DNA from: Paenibacillus dokdonensis
GTDB lineage: Bacteria; Bacillota; Bacilli; Paenibacillales; Paenibacillaceae
Reading direction: 5' to 3'
DNA length: 64,000 bases
NCBI RefSeq assembly: GCF_004916975.1
Contig: NZ_STGQ01000001.1
Location: 3,403,674 to 3,467,673 of the forward strand
Position numbers and translations under genes: made by a program. The notes below the pieces were generated by a model that was not told the origin of the DNA, searched no databases, and saw nothing but the letters and a program-made list of their open reading frames with translations. Within the stretch, counting starts at the first letter, position 1. Every line of letters begins with the position of its first letter. Of this stretch, positions 19,724 through 30,230 are shown one piece after another.

Positions 19724-20512
19724 TTATATAGCTGGGATGTTCCTAGCTTGATCGCGGAATTCCGAAGGAGTCATGCCAGTATACCGCTGAAATACTTTCG
19801 TAAAGTACCGCCTCTCGTGATAGCCGATGCCAGAACCGATTTGAGTGATACTTTTTTCACTATGGACTAACAAATATTTGGCGGCTTCAATACGCTTGGA
19901 GGTGACATATTCCACAAAGGTCATGCCCAGATGGTTCTTGAAGAGCAAACTGAAATAGCTGCAGCTGATTCCGAGATGCCCCGCCAGTTCTTCGATACCG
20001 AGATCTTTGTCGAGTTTGTCTGCGATGTAACCAACGGCTTCACCCATCAGCTGCTGCGGATTTTTCCGGACAATCTGATCGTCCTCATTTTCCTGGATTC
20101 TGGACACGGTCTGCTGGAACGGATCCTTAAGCCGGTTCTGCACAATCTGTTCACCAATAGCGCGGATGTTATTTTCCAACTCTTTGTAATGTATTGGCTT
20201 ACAGATATAGTCGCGGACTTTATATTTGATACCGGCCCTTGCATATTCAAACTCCTGGTATCCCGTCAGCAAAATGATCTCAGCTACAGATCCTTTGTCC
20301 CTAAGCTGGCTGACCAAGGTCAAACCATCCATCACAGGCATTCGGATATCACATAAAATAATATCCGGACTATGGATTTCAAAAAATCCCAACGCCTCCT
20401 GCCCGCTTCTGGCCGTAAGCACCTGCATGTTCATTTCTTTCCAGGGAATGATGCTCTTCAGATTGTTAAGTATCGGAGCCTCATCATCCACCAGCAGCAC
20501 TTTAAGAATCAT
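19724..20512 (-). CDS. YesN-type response regulator (receiver + AraC HTH)
   Basis: A response regulator of about 262 residues. The receiver domain (about 1-120) has the acidic pocket LLVDDEAP, phosphoacceptor Asp in CDIRMPVMDG and conserved Lys in CKPIHYKEL. A linker leads to a C-terminal AraC-type double HTH (about 155-255), with GIGYHERRYFTKVFQRYTGM. I chose ATG at 20512 (GGAGGG upstream). The start lies inside the kinase gene, overlapping it by 11 bases, so the pair is translationally coupled. Such regulators usually control a carbohydrate ABC importer encoded next door; here only the binding protein is adjacent. Confidence 0.93.
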   Translation of the reverse strand: MILKVLLVDDEAPILNNLKSIIPWKEMNMQVLTARSGQEALGFFEIHSPDIILCDIRMPVMDGLTLVSQLRDKGSVAEIILLTGYQEFEYARAGIKYKVRDYICKPIHYKELENNIRAIGEQIVQNRLKDPFQQTVSRIQENEDDQIVRKNPQQLMGEAVGYIADKLDKDLGIEELAGHLGISCSYFSLLFKNHLGMTFVEYVTSKRIEAAKYLLVHSEKSITQIGSGIGYHERRYFTKVFQRYTGMTPSEFRDQARNIPAI

Positions 20513-22337
20513 TCCAATCCCTCCATTCAGCATCAGGAATAACACACTGAATAATCGTTCCGGTCAGATGCGATGAACATATAAAAAGTCCATAATGCTC
20601 ACCGTAGTGAATTCTGATCCGGTCAGCCACGCTTCGTACACCCAAGCCCCGTCTTTCCTCATAAAGATATCTGACCTGGTCTTTTCTGTCAGCCTCATCT
20701 TCCTTGTCTGTCTTCATATATTGAAACTTCAGAAGCTGGTTCGGTTCCATGCCTATTCCGTTGTCCTGAACCTGCAAAATAATGCGCCCCTGATCAGCCC
20801 AGCAGGAAATATGAATATGCCCCTTGTATGCGATTCCTTCAAAACCGTGCTGAATGCAGTTTTCCACAAGCGGTTGCAGCGTCAGCTTCAACACGCTCCG
20901 TCTCCTCAGCTCAGGCGGTATGTCGATTTCATAATCAAACAAGTCATCAAACCGGAATTTTTGAATTTCCAGGTAGCTCTGCAGATGCTCAATTTCCTGA
21001 TCCAGGGGGATTTCCTCCTTGTCCTGAATACTTATCCGTAGAATGCTACCCAGCCTATGCACCATTTCACTGACCTTGACTCCTTCATTCTGAATGGCCA
21101 GTACATTAATGGATTCCAGTGTATTGAACAAGAAATGCGGTTTGATCTGGGCTTGAAGCACCCGAAGCTCGGCCTGGGTCTTCTGCTTCTGCTTGGTGTT
21201 GATCTGTTTGAACAGGCTGTTGATTTGATCCACCAAATCATTGAAGCCCTTGGCCAGAATATGAAGCTCATCTTTTCCGCGGTCCTCGACACGGACGTTG
21301 AAATCTCCGCCCTCCACCTTTCTCATAAAACGGACAATGACAGCGATGGAGCCTGTAATCCGTCTCATGAACACCATATTGAAGGTGATCGCAGCGAGCA
21401 GGCACAGCAGAGTAATGCCGATAAACCACTGGGCAAACACAAGGGTTTCCTTTGAAAGTGATTTCCAGGAGGTGACCGATACCAGATTCCAGGAGTAATC
21501 TTTAAGATGATATATGGAAACAATGCTCTTCTCATCATGGAAATCTGTCTTGAAGCTTTGATATCCGCTTCCAAACTTCACCGGTTTTTTCATAACTGTG
21601 CTGAGCTGCTGTCCTTCAAATGCTTTATTCGGATCATAAAGAATTAGACCATCATCATTCACCAGCATAAATTCTGTAGATTGCATGCTTTGGGTTGGAG
21701 ACAGGTTATGGAAGATCGATTCTATATCCCAGTTTTTGATTTGGACAACCAAAATGCCGATATTTTTAAAATAGCTAAGCTCTTTGATCAACCGAATCTG
21801 TGTGAAAACCGGCTCAGTACCCGTCAGTTCAGGATACTCATGCGGCGCAATCCATTTGGGCACACCGTTGAGATCCATTACCTCTTTGTATAAAGGCTGT
21901 TTTTTGAAATCCTCAAAGGGCATGGTTGTAAAATTTTCCTTTGTGAAGATTGATACATTACTGTTTTTGCCTGATCCGTTCAGATTATAGAGGAATGCAT
22001 AGCTGATTGCCGGATGATTGTAGAGCAGACTTCGAAAGTTCCGCTGGCTGTTATTCAGACTGAGCTGTTCAGCATTCAAATCCTGCTTGGTAGGATCCTT
22101 GGCAGCAAGGGCCATGTGAAATACTGAAGTGGCAATTCCGTTGTCCGTGACATTATCCATCTGCTTCAGCACGGTACTGATGCTATAACTTATTGCCTTA
22201 AGTGAATATTCCGTCTGACGGCTGTATTTTTCCTCAATAGAATGCGAAGAGACAATATAGGTGACAACACCCAATATGCAGAGAGGAACAATGATTAATA
22301 CCACAAATGCCGTAAATAATTTGATGCGCAAATTCAT
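20502..22337 (-). CDS. YesM-type sensor histidine kinase
   Basis: A kinase of about 611 residues. It has an N-terminal membrane helix (about 7-29), an extracytoplasmic dCache-like sensor region to about 275, a second helix, a HAMP domain (about 300-355), and the His_kinase block QIKPHFLFNTLESINVLAIQ with the phosphoacceptor His. The HATPase domain has N-box ENCIQHGF and G-boxes DNGIGM and GLGVRSV. I chose ATG at 22337 because GGAAGAG is 5 bases upstream; GTG at 22343 would abut it. It lies 66 bases downstream of the lipoprotein gene and overlaps the regulator gene, so all three are probably one operon. Confidence 0.93.
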   Translation of the reverse strand: MNLRIKLFTAFVVLIIVPLCILGVVTYIVSSHSIEEKYSRQTEYSLKAISYSISTVLKQMDNVTDNGIATSVFHMALAAKDPTKQDLNAEQLSLNNSQRNFRSLLYNHPAISYAFLYNLNGSGKNSNVSIFTKENFTTMPFEDFKKQPLYKEVMDLNGVPKWIAPHEYPELTGTEPVFTQIRLIKELSYFKNIGILVVQIKNWDIESIFHNLSPTQSMQSTEFMLVNDDGLILYDPNKAFEGQQLSTVMKKPVKFGSGYQSFKTDFHDEKSIVSIYHLKDYSWNLVSVTSWKSLSKETLVFAQWFIGITLLCLLAAITFNMVFMRRITGSIAVIVRFMRKVEGGDFNVRVEDRGKDELHILAKGFNDLVDQINSLFKQINTKQKQKTQAELRVLQAQIKPHFLFNTLESINVLAIQNEGVKVSEMVHRLGSILRISIQDKEEIPLDQEIEHLQSYLEIQKFRFDDLFDYEIDIPPELRRRSVLKLTLQPLVENCIQHGFEGIAYKGHIHISCWADQGRIILQVQDNGIGMEPNQLLKFQYMKTDKEDEADRKDQVRYLYEERRGLGVRSVADRIRIHYGEHYGLFICSSHLTGTIIQCVIPDAEWRDWNDS

Positions 22338-22403
22338 AGGCACTCTTCCAATCTTTATCCTGTAACGCCTGCTGCGGCATTTTCGATGTTTTTAGATTTG
22401 CAC

Positions 22404-23783
22404 TTATTCTGCTAAAGCGTTGGCTTCATTCTGTACTTTCTGCAGGGCTTCAGCCATTTTTTTCGGTGTCGTTTGATTGCTGATGAGCTTTTGAATTTGG
22501 ACATTGCTGATTTCAGAGGTCACATCCGTTTGGATCAGGGAATCGAACGCCGCAAACTTTGTATGGGCATTTTCTAGTACATCCACGATCTCCTTCATCA
22601 GGGTATCACTGAGGCTCGAAGCAAGCACCGAAACATCGAGATTCATGGCAGGCAGAACACCGTCTTCGACCAGTCCGCGGATTTGCATATCTTCATTGAA
22701 CATATTTTTGATGAAGGATTTCACAGCTTCAAGCTTGCGCGGATCTTTGGCTACAGCAGCCGAAAAACCGTATCCGTTGTTGACATTGAACATCAGCGAT
22801 GCTTGGTCACCGACACCTCCCTCCAAAGGTGGAAGATTGAAAAATCCAACCTTGCCGACCATGGCCGCACCAGACTCCCCCTTTTTGAATACGGAGGATT
22901 TCCATGTGCCGTCATACATCAGTATGGCCGTGCCGTCCGTAAATTGGGTCGTATATTCGGGATATTCATAACCAAGCTCACCCTTTTTAAAATAGCCCTT
23001 ATTTTCCCATTCCTGATGCTTCGCGAATGCCTTAATAACATTCGGATCCGTCCATTTAGCTTCGCCTGAAGCGAATTTGGCTGTAATGTCCGGACCCGCA
23101 TAACGCGACCAAAGGTGATTGGTGAGCATCAATGGCACCCAGCCGTCTTTGGAAGCAGCTGCAATCGGCACTCTGCCGTCTGCCTTGATTTCGGCCAGCA
23201 TTTGTTCAAGCTCGGCAAATGTGGTTGGCGGCTTCCAGCCTTTTTTATTGAAATACTCTTTATTATAGAAGAAGCCTTCAGCCGACCCGCCAATCGGAAG
23301 CCCATAAACCTCGCCTTCGTAAGTAAATGGTTCCAGAGAAGAGAATTTGTCTCTGATGCCAAGCTCTTCAATAATGGGTGTCAGATCCAGCAGTTTGCCT
23401 TCTTTGGCGTATATTCTGGAGTCCGGACTGCCAAACAGGTCAAATATATCCGGAGGATTACCTGCGGCCATCTCGCCGCGCAGCTTTTCTTTGCGGTTCA
23501 CATCCGATTCCACGCCATCCAGTCTGAATGTCAATCCTTCCACTTCGCTTTCCACCTTTTTCACCACATCATTCAAAATGGCAAAGCGTTTTTCCTTATC
23601 TTTACCAATCTGGGTGTGACGGAGTGTCAATTCAAAAGGTTCTGCTTTATGTGACTCTTCGTCTTTGGTTTTGGCATTGGTGGATGCGTTTACATTTGTT
23701 TGTGTGTTTTCACAGGCTGACAACAGAAGTGAAGATACCATGCAAAACGACATCAAAAGAATCAAACTTCTCTTTATCTTCAT
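22404..23783 (-). CDS. Carbohydrate ABC transporter substrate-binding lipoprotein (family 1), without permeases
   Basis: A 459-residue family-1 solute-binding lipoprotein. The signal peptide ends in lipobox LSAC (Cys24), followed by a short Asn/Thr/Lys-rich linker. Typical family segments include GNPPDIFDLFGSPD, YGLPIGGSAEGFFYNKEYF and AILMYDGTWKSSV. ATG at 23783 has GAGGGGG upstream. Normally such a gene precedes two MalF/MalG-type permeases; here the next genes are a YesM kinase and YesN regulator and no permease is nearby. It may be a sensory partner of the kinase or work with permeases elsewhere. A perfect dyad lies 50-67 bases upstream. Confidence 0.88.
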   Translation of the reverse strand: MKIKRSLILLMSFCMVSSLLLSACENTQTNVNASTNAKTKDEESHKAEPFELTLRHTQIGKDKEKRFAILNDVVKKVESEVEGLTFRLDGVESDVNRKEKLRGEMAAGNPPDIFDLFGSPDSRIYAKEGKLLDLTPIIEELGIRDKFSSLEPFTYEGEVYGLPIGGSAEGFFYNKEYFNKKGWKPPTTFAELEQMLAEIKADGRVPIAAASKDGWVPLMLTNHLWSRYAGPDITAKFASGEAKWTDPNVIKAFAKHQEWENKGYFKKGELGYEYPEYTTQFTDGTAILMYDGTWKSSVFKKGESGAAMVGKVGFFNLPPLEGGVGDQASLMFNVNNGYGFSAAVAKDPRKLEAVKSFIKNMFNEDMQIRGLVEDGVLPAMNLDVSVLASSLSDTLMKEIVDVLENAHTKFAAFDSLIQTDVTSEISNVQIQKLISNQTTPKKMAEALQKVQNEANALAE

Positions 23784-23832
23784 TGTTGATCCCCCTCGAA
23801 ACATCTTACAATTCTCATTATAAGAATGAGTA

Positions 23833-23850
23833 TACACTATCGTTAGTGTA
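23833..23850. promoter_or_regulatory. Perfect dyad upstream of the orphan binding-protein gene
   Basis: TACACTA-TCGT-TAGTGTA is an inverted repeat with perfect 7-base arms, 50-67 bases before the start at 23783. It is placed where an operator would be. The cognate regulator is not identifiable from the motif. Confidence 0.5.
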
Positions 23851-23995
23851 ATAATCTGCTAATTAGGGGATAAAATCCTCTACTAATTTTCAAAAAAACG
23901 ACATTCGGCAAATGCTTATTGAAGTGAAACTGCATCATAAAAGTTGTTTTTTTATGGTCAATGGCCGCCAGGGGCTTTAGGGGAATTCTCACATA

Positions 23996-24037
23996 CAAAA
24001 AGAACCCTTTTCCCGGTTTCGGAAAAGGGCTCTTTGT
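23996..24037 (-). terminator. Terminator of the pflBA operon
   Basis: AAAGAGCCCTTTTCC pairs with GGAAAAGGGTTCTTT around GAAACCG. On the minus strand the hairpin ends in TTCTTTTTG, just after pflA. Confidence 0.85.
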
Positions 24038-24042
24038 TAATT

Positions 24043-24783
24043 TTAAGACACGGCAGCGGTTTGCTTCCGTCCTTCTTCTATTAAACGGTATGCCCGCTGT
24101 ACTTCTTCTTCTGTGGGGCTCGGCACACCCTGTAACGGGTACTCTTTGCCAAGAGCCTCCCATTTGTAAATTCCCATTTGATGATAGGGCAGGATTTCGA
24201 ATTTTTCCACACCTTTTAGGGTTCCGATAAATCTGCCCAGATTGATCAGATCTTCTTCCTGGTCGTGAATACCCGGAACGTACACATGCCGGATCCACAT
24301 TTTACGATCATGATCCGACAACCAACGCGCGGTGCGAAGCGTACGTTCGTTGGACTTGCCCGTCAGCTTGATATGCTTCTCATCATCGATATGCTTAATA
24401 TCCAGCAGCACGAGATCTGTCACTTCAAGCAGCTGATGTATCCGCTCCGCCTCGTTAAAGCCGTTGCTGTCGAGCGTGGTATGCAGATTCCAGCGGTTCT
24501 TCACTTCCTTGAATAACTCCGCTACAAAATGCGATTGTAACGTGGGTTCCCCACCAGAAACCGTTAGCCCGCCGCCCGAGGAACGGTAGTAGTTCAAATA
24601 AGGCTCAATTTCGGCTAAAGCATCCTCGACCGTCATCTCTTTGCCCTCATTCAGTGCCCAGGTATCCGGGTTATGGCAGTACTCGCATTTCAGCAAGCAG
24701 CCTTGCATAAAAAGGACAAAGCGGATGCCCGGTCCGTCTACTGTTCCAAAGGTCTCCATGGAATGGATATGTCCCTTGATCAT
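24043..24783 (-). CDS. pflA: Pyruvate formate-lyase activating enzyme
   Basis: A 246-residue radical SAM enzyme that installs the glycyl radical on PflB. The cluster motif CLLKCEYC (Cys29, Cys33, Cys36; CX3CX2C) and the following HNPDTW are characteristic, as are the SAM-binding SGGEPTLQ and the DIKHID region. It lies 91 bases downstream of pflB on the same strand and ends at a strong terminator, so the two are one operon. Cytoplasmic, active under anaerobiosis. The Fnr boxes upstream of pflB should also govern this gene. Confidence 0.96.
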   Translation of the reverse strand: MIKGHIHSMETFGTVDGPGIRFVLFMQGCLLKCEYCHNPDTWALNEGKEMTVEDALAEIEPYLNYYRSSGGGLTVSGGEPTLQSHFVAELFKEVKNRWNLHTTLDSNGFNEAERIHQLLEVTDLVLLDIKHIDDEKHIKLTGKSNERTLRTARWLSDHDRKMWIRHVYVPGIHDQEEDLINLGRFIGTLKGVEKFEILPYHQMGIYKWEALGKEYPLQGVPSPTEEEVQRAYRLIEEGRKQTAAVS

Positions 24784-24874
24784 ATGAAGTCACCCTTTCC
24801 GCATCCGCTTCTCTTTAAAATTTAATATATAAACATCCAGTCTTTTCCACAGATAATTCATTACCCTTTGCTTT

Positions 24875-27136
24875 TTACATCGAACCGTGGAATGTACGGT
24901 TGATGACATCCAGCTGCTGTTCGCGTGTCAGCTTCACAAAATTAACGGCGTAACCCGATACACGGATGGTCAGCTGCGGATAATTTTCCGGATGATCCAT
25001 CGCATCCATCAGCTGTTCGCGGTCAAAGACGTTGACGTTCAGATGATGCGCCTTGCTTCCGAAATACCCGTCCAGCATGGCAACCAGATTCGATTTACGA
25101 ACCTCCGGTTCCTTGCCAAGAGCTTTAGGCACGATCGAGAAAGTATTCGAAATGCCGTCAAGACTGTCCTCATAAGGAAGTTTGGCAACCGAACTGAGGG
25201 AAGCGAGCGCTCCCTTCTTGTCGCGTCCATGCATTGGGTTGGCGCCAGGAGCAAACGGTTCTCCCGCTTTGCGTCCATCCGGTGTTGTTCCTGTCTTTTT
25301 GCCGTACACCACGTTAGACGTAATTGTCAGAACCGATTGGGTCGGCATGGCGTTCCGGTACGCTTTGTGCTTACGGATCATGCTCATGAAGGTCTCAACC
25401 AATTCAACGGCAATGTTGTCTACACGGTCATCATTGTTGCCATAGCAAGGATATTCACCTTCGATTTCAAAGTCGACCGCTATCCCCTTTTCGTTACGGA
25501 CTGGTTTAACCTTGGCGAATTTGATGGCACTCAGCGAGTCAGCTGCTACAGACAAGCCGGCGATGCCGCAGGCCATCGTGCGTAGAATATCACGGTCATG
25601 CAGCGCCATTTCAATACGCTCGTAGGAATATTTATCATGCATAAAATGAATGACATTCAGTGTGTTCATGTACAGCTTGGCGAGCCATTCCATCATTGGT
25701 TTAAAGCGTTTGATGACCACATCATATTCCAGCACCTCATCAGTAATGGACGGATATTCCGGACCAACCTGATCACCGGACTTTTCATCGATACCACCAT
25801 TAATGGCATACAGCAAGCACTTGGCCAGATTCGCACGGGCACCGAAGAACTGCATCTGCTTACCGATACGCATCGCAGATACACAGCAGGCAATACCATA
25901 ATCGTCGCCATAGATCGGACGCATCAGGTCATCATTCTCATATTGAATCGAGCTGGTTTCGATTGATACCTTCGAGCAGTACTTTTTGAAACCATCAGGC
26001 AGCTGTTCGGACCAAAGCACGGTCAAGTTTGGCTCCGGCGCAGGTCCCAGGTTATACAGGGTGTGCAGGAAACGGAAGCTGTTCTTCGTCACACGGGTTT
26101 GGCCGTTCGAAGACATGCCGCCGATCGATTCAGTAACCCAGGTTGGGTCACCGCTAAAAAGTTCATTATAATCAGGCGTACGCAGGAATTTTACAATTCT
26201 GAGCTTCATAACAAAATGGTCCACAAGCTCCTGCGCCTGATCTTCCGAAAGTACGCCTTCCGCCAAATCACGTTCAATATAGATATCGAGGAACGAGGAA
26301 ACGCGTCCAAGCGACATGGCCGCACCGTTCTGTTCCTTAATAGCTGCTAAATAACCGAAGTAAAGCCATTGGAAGGCCTCTTTGGCATTTTGCGCCGGCT
26401 TGGAAATATCATATCCATGCATGGCAGCCATTTGCTTCAGCTCGCCAAGAGCACGAATTTGTTCAGATAATTCCTCACGCAGTCGAATCACATCTTCATC
26501 GATGACATCGACTTCCAGCTCCATGAGTTCCTGCTTTTTCTCTTTAATCAGGAAGTCTACTCCATAAAGAGATACGCGGCGGTAATCGCCAATGATCCGG
26601 CCGCGGCCGTATGCATCAGGAAGACCCGTAATAATTCCTGCTTTACGTGCAGCTCGCATATCTGTTGTATATGCATCAAACACACCTTGGTTGTGCGTTT
26701 TGCGGATATCCGTAAATGTCTTAATCATTTCTTCGGGAAGTTCAAAGCCATATGCCTTGCAAGCATCAATCATCATGCGGATTCCGCCGAAAGGCTGAAT
26801 GGAACGCTTGAATGGAGCATCGGTTTGTACGCCGACGATCTGCTCTTTGTCCTTGTCGAGGTACCCCGGCTCATGAGAAACAATCGTCGAAACCGTGTTC
26901 ACGTCAACATCAAGCACACCGCCGTTATCCCGTTCTTTTTTGGTAAGATCAGAAACGATCTTCCAAAGCTCAGTCGTGTTATTCGTAGGCCCAGCCAAAA
27001 ACTCTTCATTGCCTTGGTATGGATTAATGTTGTTTTCAATAAAGTCATTCACATTTACTGCCTTCGTCCATTTTCCCTTCTTAAAACCTTTCCATCCTGA
27101 TTGCATGTTTTGCACATCTTTTTCTAGCACCGACAT
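24875..27136 (-). CDS. pflB: Formate C-acetyltransferase (pyruvate formate-lyase)
   Basis: A 753-residue glycyl-radical enzyme that converts pyruvate and CoA to acetyl-CoA and formate. The adjacent active-site cysteines are seen in GIACCVS (around residue 410), and the radical Gly728 lies in RVSGYAVNF near the C-terminus. Full length for the family. It forms the fermentation module with pflA (downstream) and adhE (upstream), which oxidises NADH while using acetyl-CoA. A perfect TGTGA-N6-TCACA box lies 99 bases upstream, with two more inside an inverted repeat further up. I found no convincing -10 at the class II spacing. Confidence 0.97.
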   Translation of the reverse strand: MSVLEKDVQNMQSGWKGFKKGKWTKAVNVNDFIENNINPYQGNEEFLAGPTNNTTELWKIVSDLTKKERDNGGVLDVDVNTVSTIVSHEPGYLDKDKEQIVGVQTDAPFKRSIQPFGGIRMMIDACKAYGFELPEEMIKTFTDIRKTHNQGVFDAYTTDMRAARKAGIITGLPDAYGRGRIIGDYRRVSLYGVDFLIKEKKQELMELEVDVIDEDVIRLREELSEQIRALGELKQMAAMHGYDISKPAQNAKEAFQWLYFGYLAAIKEQNGAAMSLGRVSSFLDIYIERDLAEGVLSEDQAQELVDHFVMKLRIVKFLRTPDYNELFSGDPTWVTESIGGMSSNGQTRVTKNSFRFLHTLYNLGPAPEPNLTVLWSEQLPDGFKKYCSKVSIETSSIQYENDDLMRPIYGDDYGIACCVSAMRIGKQMQFFGARANLAKCLLYAINGGIDEKSGDQVGPEYPSITDEVLEYDVVIKRFKPMMEWLAKLYMNTLNVIHFMHDKYSYERIEMALHDRDILRTMACGIAGLSVAADSLSAIKFAKVKPVRNEKGIAVDFEIEGEYPCYGNNDDRVDNIAVELVETFMSMIRKHKAYRNAMPTQSVLTITSNVVYGKKTGTTPDGRKAGEPFAPGANPMHGRDKKGALASLSSVAKLPYEDSLDGISNTFSIVPKALGKEPEVRKSNLVAMLDGYFGSKAHHLNVNVFDREQLMDAMDHPENYPQLTIRVSGYAVNFVKLTREQQLDVINRTFHGSM

Positions 27137-27234
27137 CTGAATCCCTCCATCTTTTTATTTAATAGAGATCATGAGCTTGAAGGAAATCTCAAATCTCCTG
27201 AACCCGCATGAATCCGCTGTTAGGACTAAAGTAT

Positions 27235-27250
27235 TGTGACTAATTTCACA
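27235..27250. promoter_or_regulatory. Fnr box upstream of pflB
   Basis: TGTGA-CTAATT-TCACA is a perfect Fnr/Crp-type dyad, 99-114 bases upstream of the pflB start. The hexamer at the expected -10 position (ATTCAT, 27208-27213) matches TATAAT at only three of six places, so the promoter itself is uncertain. Confidence 0.8.
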
Positions 27251-27355
27251 AATGCAGTTTTATTAATGCCTTATACCCTGCGCCTTTATGCAGCTTCCGC
27301 TTCATATGCGATGTTCTTTTTACAAGTTCAGTTTACTGTTTTTTTCTGAAAATGA

Positions 27356-27394
27356 CTGTGACAAATATCACTTCGCGGGTGATATTTGTCACAG
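27356..27394. promoter_or_regulatory. 16-bp inverted repeat made of two Fnr-like boxes
   Basis: CTGTGACAAATATCAC (27356-27371) and GTGATATTTGTCACAG (27379-27394) are perfect complements around TTCGCGG. Each arm contains a near-consensus Fnr box: TGTGA-N6-TCACT at 27357-27372 and GGTGA-N6-TCACA at 27378-27393. It lies between the adhE stop and pflB. No U-run follows on either strand, so a simple intrinsic terminator is not the best reading, although the RNA hairpin would be strong. Confidence 0.6.
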
Positions 27395-27416
27395 TTTCCA
27401 TCATTTTCTGTCCATG

Positions 27417-30035
27417 TTAACCCTCGAAGCGCCCGTAGAAGGCATCCCGATATACTTCTGCGAGTTCTGTTACAAGCGGAAGCTTAGGATTGGCCGTCGT
27501 GCACTGATCTTCGAATGCGCGATCCGCCAAATAGTCGACGCGTGCTTCAAAATCCTTGGCATCGAAGCCCAGCTCCTGGAACGATTCCTCGATTCCCAGC
27601 GTTTTATTCAGCTTGCGGATCGCCAGAATGAGACTGTTCACGCCTTCTTCTGTTGTGCGGGCTGGCAGACCCAGAATACGGGCGATTTCAGCATAACGTT
27701 CATCGGCGATAAAATGCGAGTATTTAGGGAACGAAGCGAACTTCGTTGGTTTCTTCGCATTATAACGGATGACATGCGGCATCAGAATCGCATTGGTACG
27801 GCCATGTGCTGTGTGATACTCCCCGCCCCACTTATGCGCAAGACTGTGGTTGATACCCAGGAACGCGTTGGCGAAAGCCATGCCTGCCAGCGTCGAGGCA
27901 TTATGCATTTTCTCACGTGCTAAATGATCGCCTACCAATGCCGATTGCTCCAAATATTGGAACACCAGCTGGATCGCTTTAATTGCGAGCCCATCCGTGT
28001 AATCGCTGGCCATAACCGAAACGTAAGCTTCAATCGCATGTGTCAATACATCCATACCGGTATCGGCGACTGCCGTTTTCGGCAAAGTGTATACGAATTC
28101 CGGATCCACAATCGCCACATCCGGTGTTAACTCGTAATCCGCAAGCGGATACTTTGTATTACCCTGGTTTTTGTCTGTGATAACAGCGAACGAAGTAACC
28201 TCCGAGCCTGTGCCCGATGTTGTTGGAATCGCGACAAACTTCGCTTTTTGTCCAAGACGCGGATATTTGTAAATCCGTTTACGGATATCCATGAATTTTT
28301 GCTTTAGGCTCTCAAAATCAGTATCCGGATACTCATAGAACAGCCACATCGCTTTCGCAGCATCCATCGGCGAGCCGCCTCCGAGCGCGATAATGCAGTC
28401 CGGCTGGAACCGGTTCATCATTTCTGTACCACGGTCTACCGTAGTTGTCGAAGGATCGGGCTCTACATCCGAGAAGACTTCAATGACAACCGGTGTTTGG
28501 CGCTGGCGCAAATAATGTTCTACTCTTTCCACATAACCAAGTTTGACCATAACAGCATCCGTAATGATTGCCACGCGGCTGATATCCGGCATTTTAGCCA
28601 GATACTGAGTCGAGCCTTTTTCAAAATAAATCTTATCCGGTACCTTGAACCACTGCATATTCACTGTACGGCGAGCCACCCTTTTCACATTAATGAGATT
28701 GACTGCAGTCACGTTAGACGATGTCGAGTTCCGGCCATATGATCCGCAGCCAAGCGTCAGCGACGGCAGGTTCGTATTGTAGATATCGCCAATGGCACCG
28801 TGAGTCGATGGCGAATTGACAATAATACGACCCGTTTGCAGCCGATCCGCGAATTTCGAAATAACTTCCTCATTATGCGAGTGGATGACCGACGAATGTC
28901 CCATTCCGCCAAAGGCTACAACCTCAGCTGCCCGCTCGATGCCTTCTGCAGCATTCTTCACCTTGTAGCAGGCCAGTACCGGACTCAGCTTCTCGGCCGA
29001 CAACGGGTACTTCATGCCTACGCCTTCGATTTCAGCGACCAGTATTTTCGTTCCGGCCGGTACACTAAAGCCGCTCATTTCCGCGATCTTGACAGCCGAT
29101 TGGCCGACGATCGCCGGATTGACGGCGCATTTTTCCACGTTGATAGCTCCGGCTGTCAGTTTGGCTGCCTCATCCTCATTCACAAAGTAACAGCCGTTAG
29201 CGATCATTTTCTTTTTAACTTGGTCGAAAATCGGCTCCTCGATGATTACAGCCTGTTCCGAAGCGCAAATCATGCCGTTATCAAACGACTTGGACAGAAT
29301 CAGATCCGTAACCGCCTGGTTGATATCTGCCGATTTTTCAATAAAGCATGGAACATTGCCCGGCCCAACGCCAAGAGCCGGTTTACCGCAGCTGTATGCA
29401 GCGCGCACCATGCCCGAACCTCCGGTTGCCAATATGAGGGCTACATCCGAATGATTCATCAAAGCATTGGTTTTTTCCATGTTCGGCTCTTCAATCCACT
29501 GGATGCAGTCTGCCGGGGCTCCATGCTTCACAGCTGCCTCGAGTAATGTTTTAGCCGCTTCTCTGCTGCATTGCTGGGCTGAAGGGTGGAAACCGAAAAT
29601 AATAGGATTACGTGTTTTAATAGAGATAAGTGCTTTAAACATCGTTGTTGATGTCGGATTCGTTACGGGTGTTATCCCCATAATAATGCCGACCGGCTCA
29701 GCTATTTTCTGATAGCTTTCATATGGATTGTCTTCAATGACGCCAACGGTCTTTTCATACTTAATGCTGTGGTAAATATACTCCGTTGAGAACATGTTCT
29801 TGGTGATTTTATCTTCGTAGATGCCTCTTCCCGTTTCTTCAACCGCAAGCTTTGCCAGGTACATATGCTTGTCGAGTCCTGCCAGGGCCATTGCCTGAAC
29901 GATGTCATCAATTTGCTCCTGGGTCATGCTCATAAATTTTTCCTGCGCCTTGTTTGCCTTGTTGATCAGGGTCTGGATGTACTCTTCGGCTGATTGCTGT
30001 TTTGTATTGGCAACAATATCATTTTTTACAGCCAT
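27417..30035 (-). CDS. adhE: Bifunctional acetaldehyde-CoA/alcohol dehydrogenase AdhE
   Basis: An 872-residue two-domain enzyme that reduces acetyl-CoA to acetaldehyde and then ethanol, regenerating NAD. The N-terminal aldehyde dehydrogenase half carries the catalytic Cys in [10 protein letters not shown] and the [20 protein letters not shown] segment. The C-terminal iron-type alcohol dehydrogenase half (from about residue 455) has [10 protein letters not shown] and the metal-binding [18 protein letters not shown] chose the ATG at 30035: GAGAGG is 9 bases upstream, whereas the ATG at 30044 abuts it. An Fnr box and a TATGAT -10 precede it. It probably acts with pflB to run ethanol fermentation. 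Confidence 0.97.
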   Translation of the reverse strand: MAVKNDIVANTKQQSAEEYIQTLINKANKAQEKFMSMTQEQIDDIVQAMALAGLDKHMYLAKLAVEETGRGIYEDKITKNMFSTEYIYHSIKYEKTVGVIEDNPYESYQKIAEPVGIIMGITPVTNPTSTTMFKALISIKTRNPIIFGFHPSAQQCSREAAKTLLEAAVKHGAPADCIQWIEEPNMEKTNALMNHSDVALILATGGSGMVRAAYSCGKPALGVGPGNVPCFIEKSADINQAVTDLILSKSFDNGMICASEQAVIIEEPIFDQVKKKMIANGCYFVNEDEAAKLTAGAINVEKCAVNPAIVGQSAVKIAEMSGFSVPAGTKILVAEIEGVGMKYPLSAEKLSPVLACYKVKNAAEGIERAAEVVAFGGMGHSSVIHSHNEEVISKFADRLQTGRIIVNSPSTHGAIGDIYNTNLPSLTLGCGSYGRNSTSSNVTAVNLINVKRVARRTVNMQWFKVPDKIYFEKGSTQYLAKMPDISRVAIITDAVMVKLGYVERVEHYLRQRQTPVVIEVFSDVEPDPSTTTVDRGTEMMNRFQPDCIIALGGGSPMDAAKAMWLFYEYPDTDFESLKQKFMDIRKRIYKYPRLGQKAKFVAIPTTSGTGSEVTSFAVITDKNQGNTKYPLADYELTPDVAIVDPEFVYTLPKTAVADTGMDVLTHAIEAYVSVMASDYTDGLAIKAIQLVFQYLEQSALVGDHLAREKMHNASTLAGMAFANAFLGINHSLAHKWGGEYHTAHGRTNAILMPHVIRYNAKKPTKFASFPKYSHFIADERYAEIARILGLPARTTEEGVNSLILAIRKLNKTLGIEESFQELGFDAKDFEARVDYLADRAFEDQCTTANPKLPLVTELAEVYRDAFYGRFEG

Positions 30036-30084
30036 ATCTCTCATCCTCTCAGGTAAATTTTGGTTTTATCTCTCTCTCGGTTTG

Positions 30085-30090
30085 ATCATA
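30085..30090 (-). promoter_or_regulatory. adhE promoter -10 element
   Basis: TATGAT (five of six matches to TATAAT) lies 22 bases downstream of the Fnr box at 30113-30128. No -35 hexamer is needed at an activator-dependent class II promoter, where the box takes its place. Confidence 0.65.
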
Positions 30091-30112
30091 ACATAATCAT
30101 GAAAAGATTTAA

Positions 30113-30128
30113 AGTGAAAACTTTCACA
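30113..30128. promoter_or_regulatory. Fnr box upstream of adhE
   Basis: AGTGA-AAACTT-TCACA matches TGTGA-N6-TCACA at nine of ten positions. Its centre is about 42 bases upstream of the start predicted from the -10 at 30085, the classical activating position. Confidence 0.75.
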
Positions 30129-30230
30129 AAGTTTGAATACTTTCAACATTTATTTTCAAAGCGCTTTCATTACCGATTTACTGCTCTGTAAGGTGTTATG
30201 TAAAAATCTGAATATAGAAATTCATTTAAA

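Noticed and set aside
27356..27394. The inverted repeat read only as the adhE terminator
   Set aside because: Neither strand has a U-run within ten bases of the stem, and both arms match Fnr boxes. I kept it as an operator-type element with the terminator role left open.
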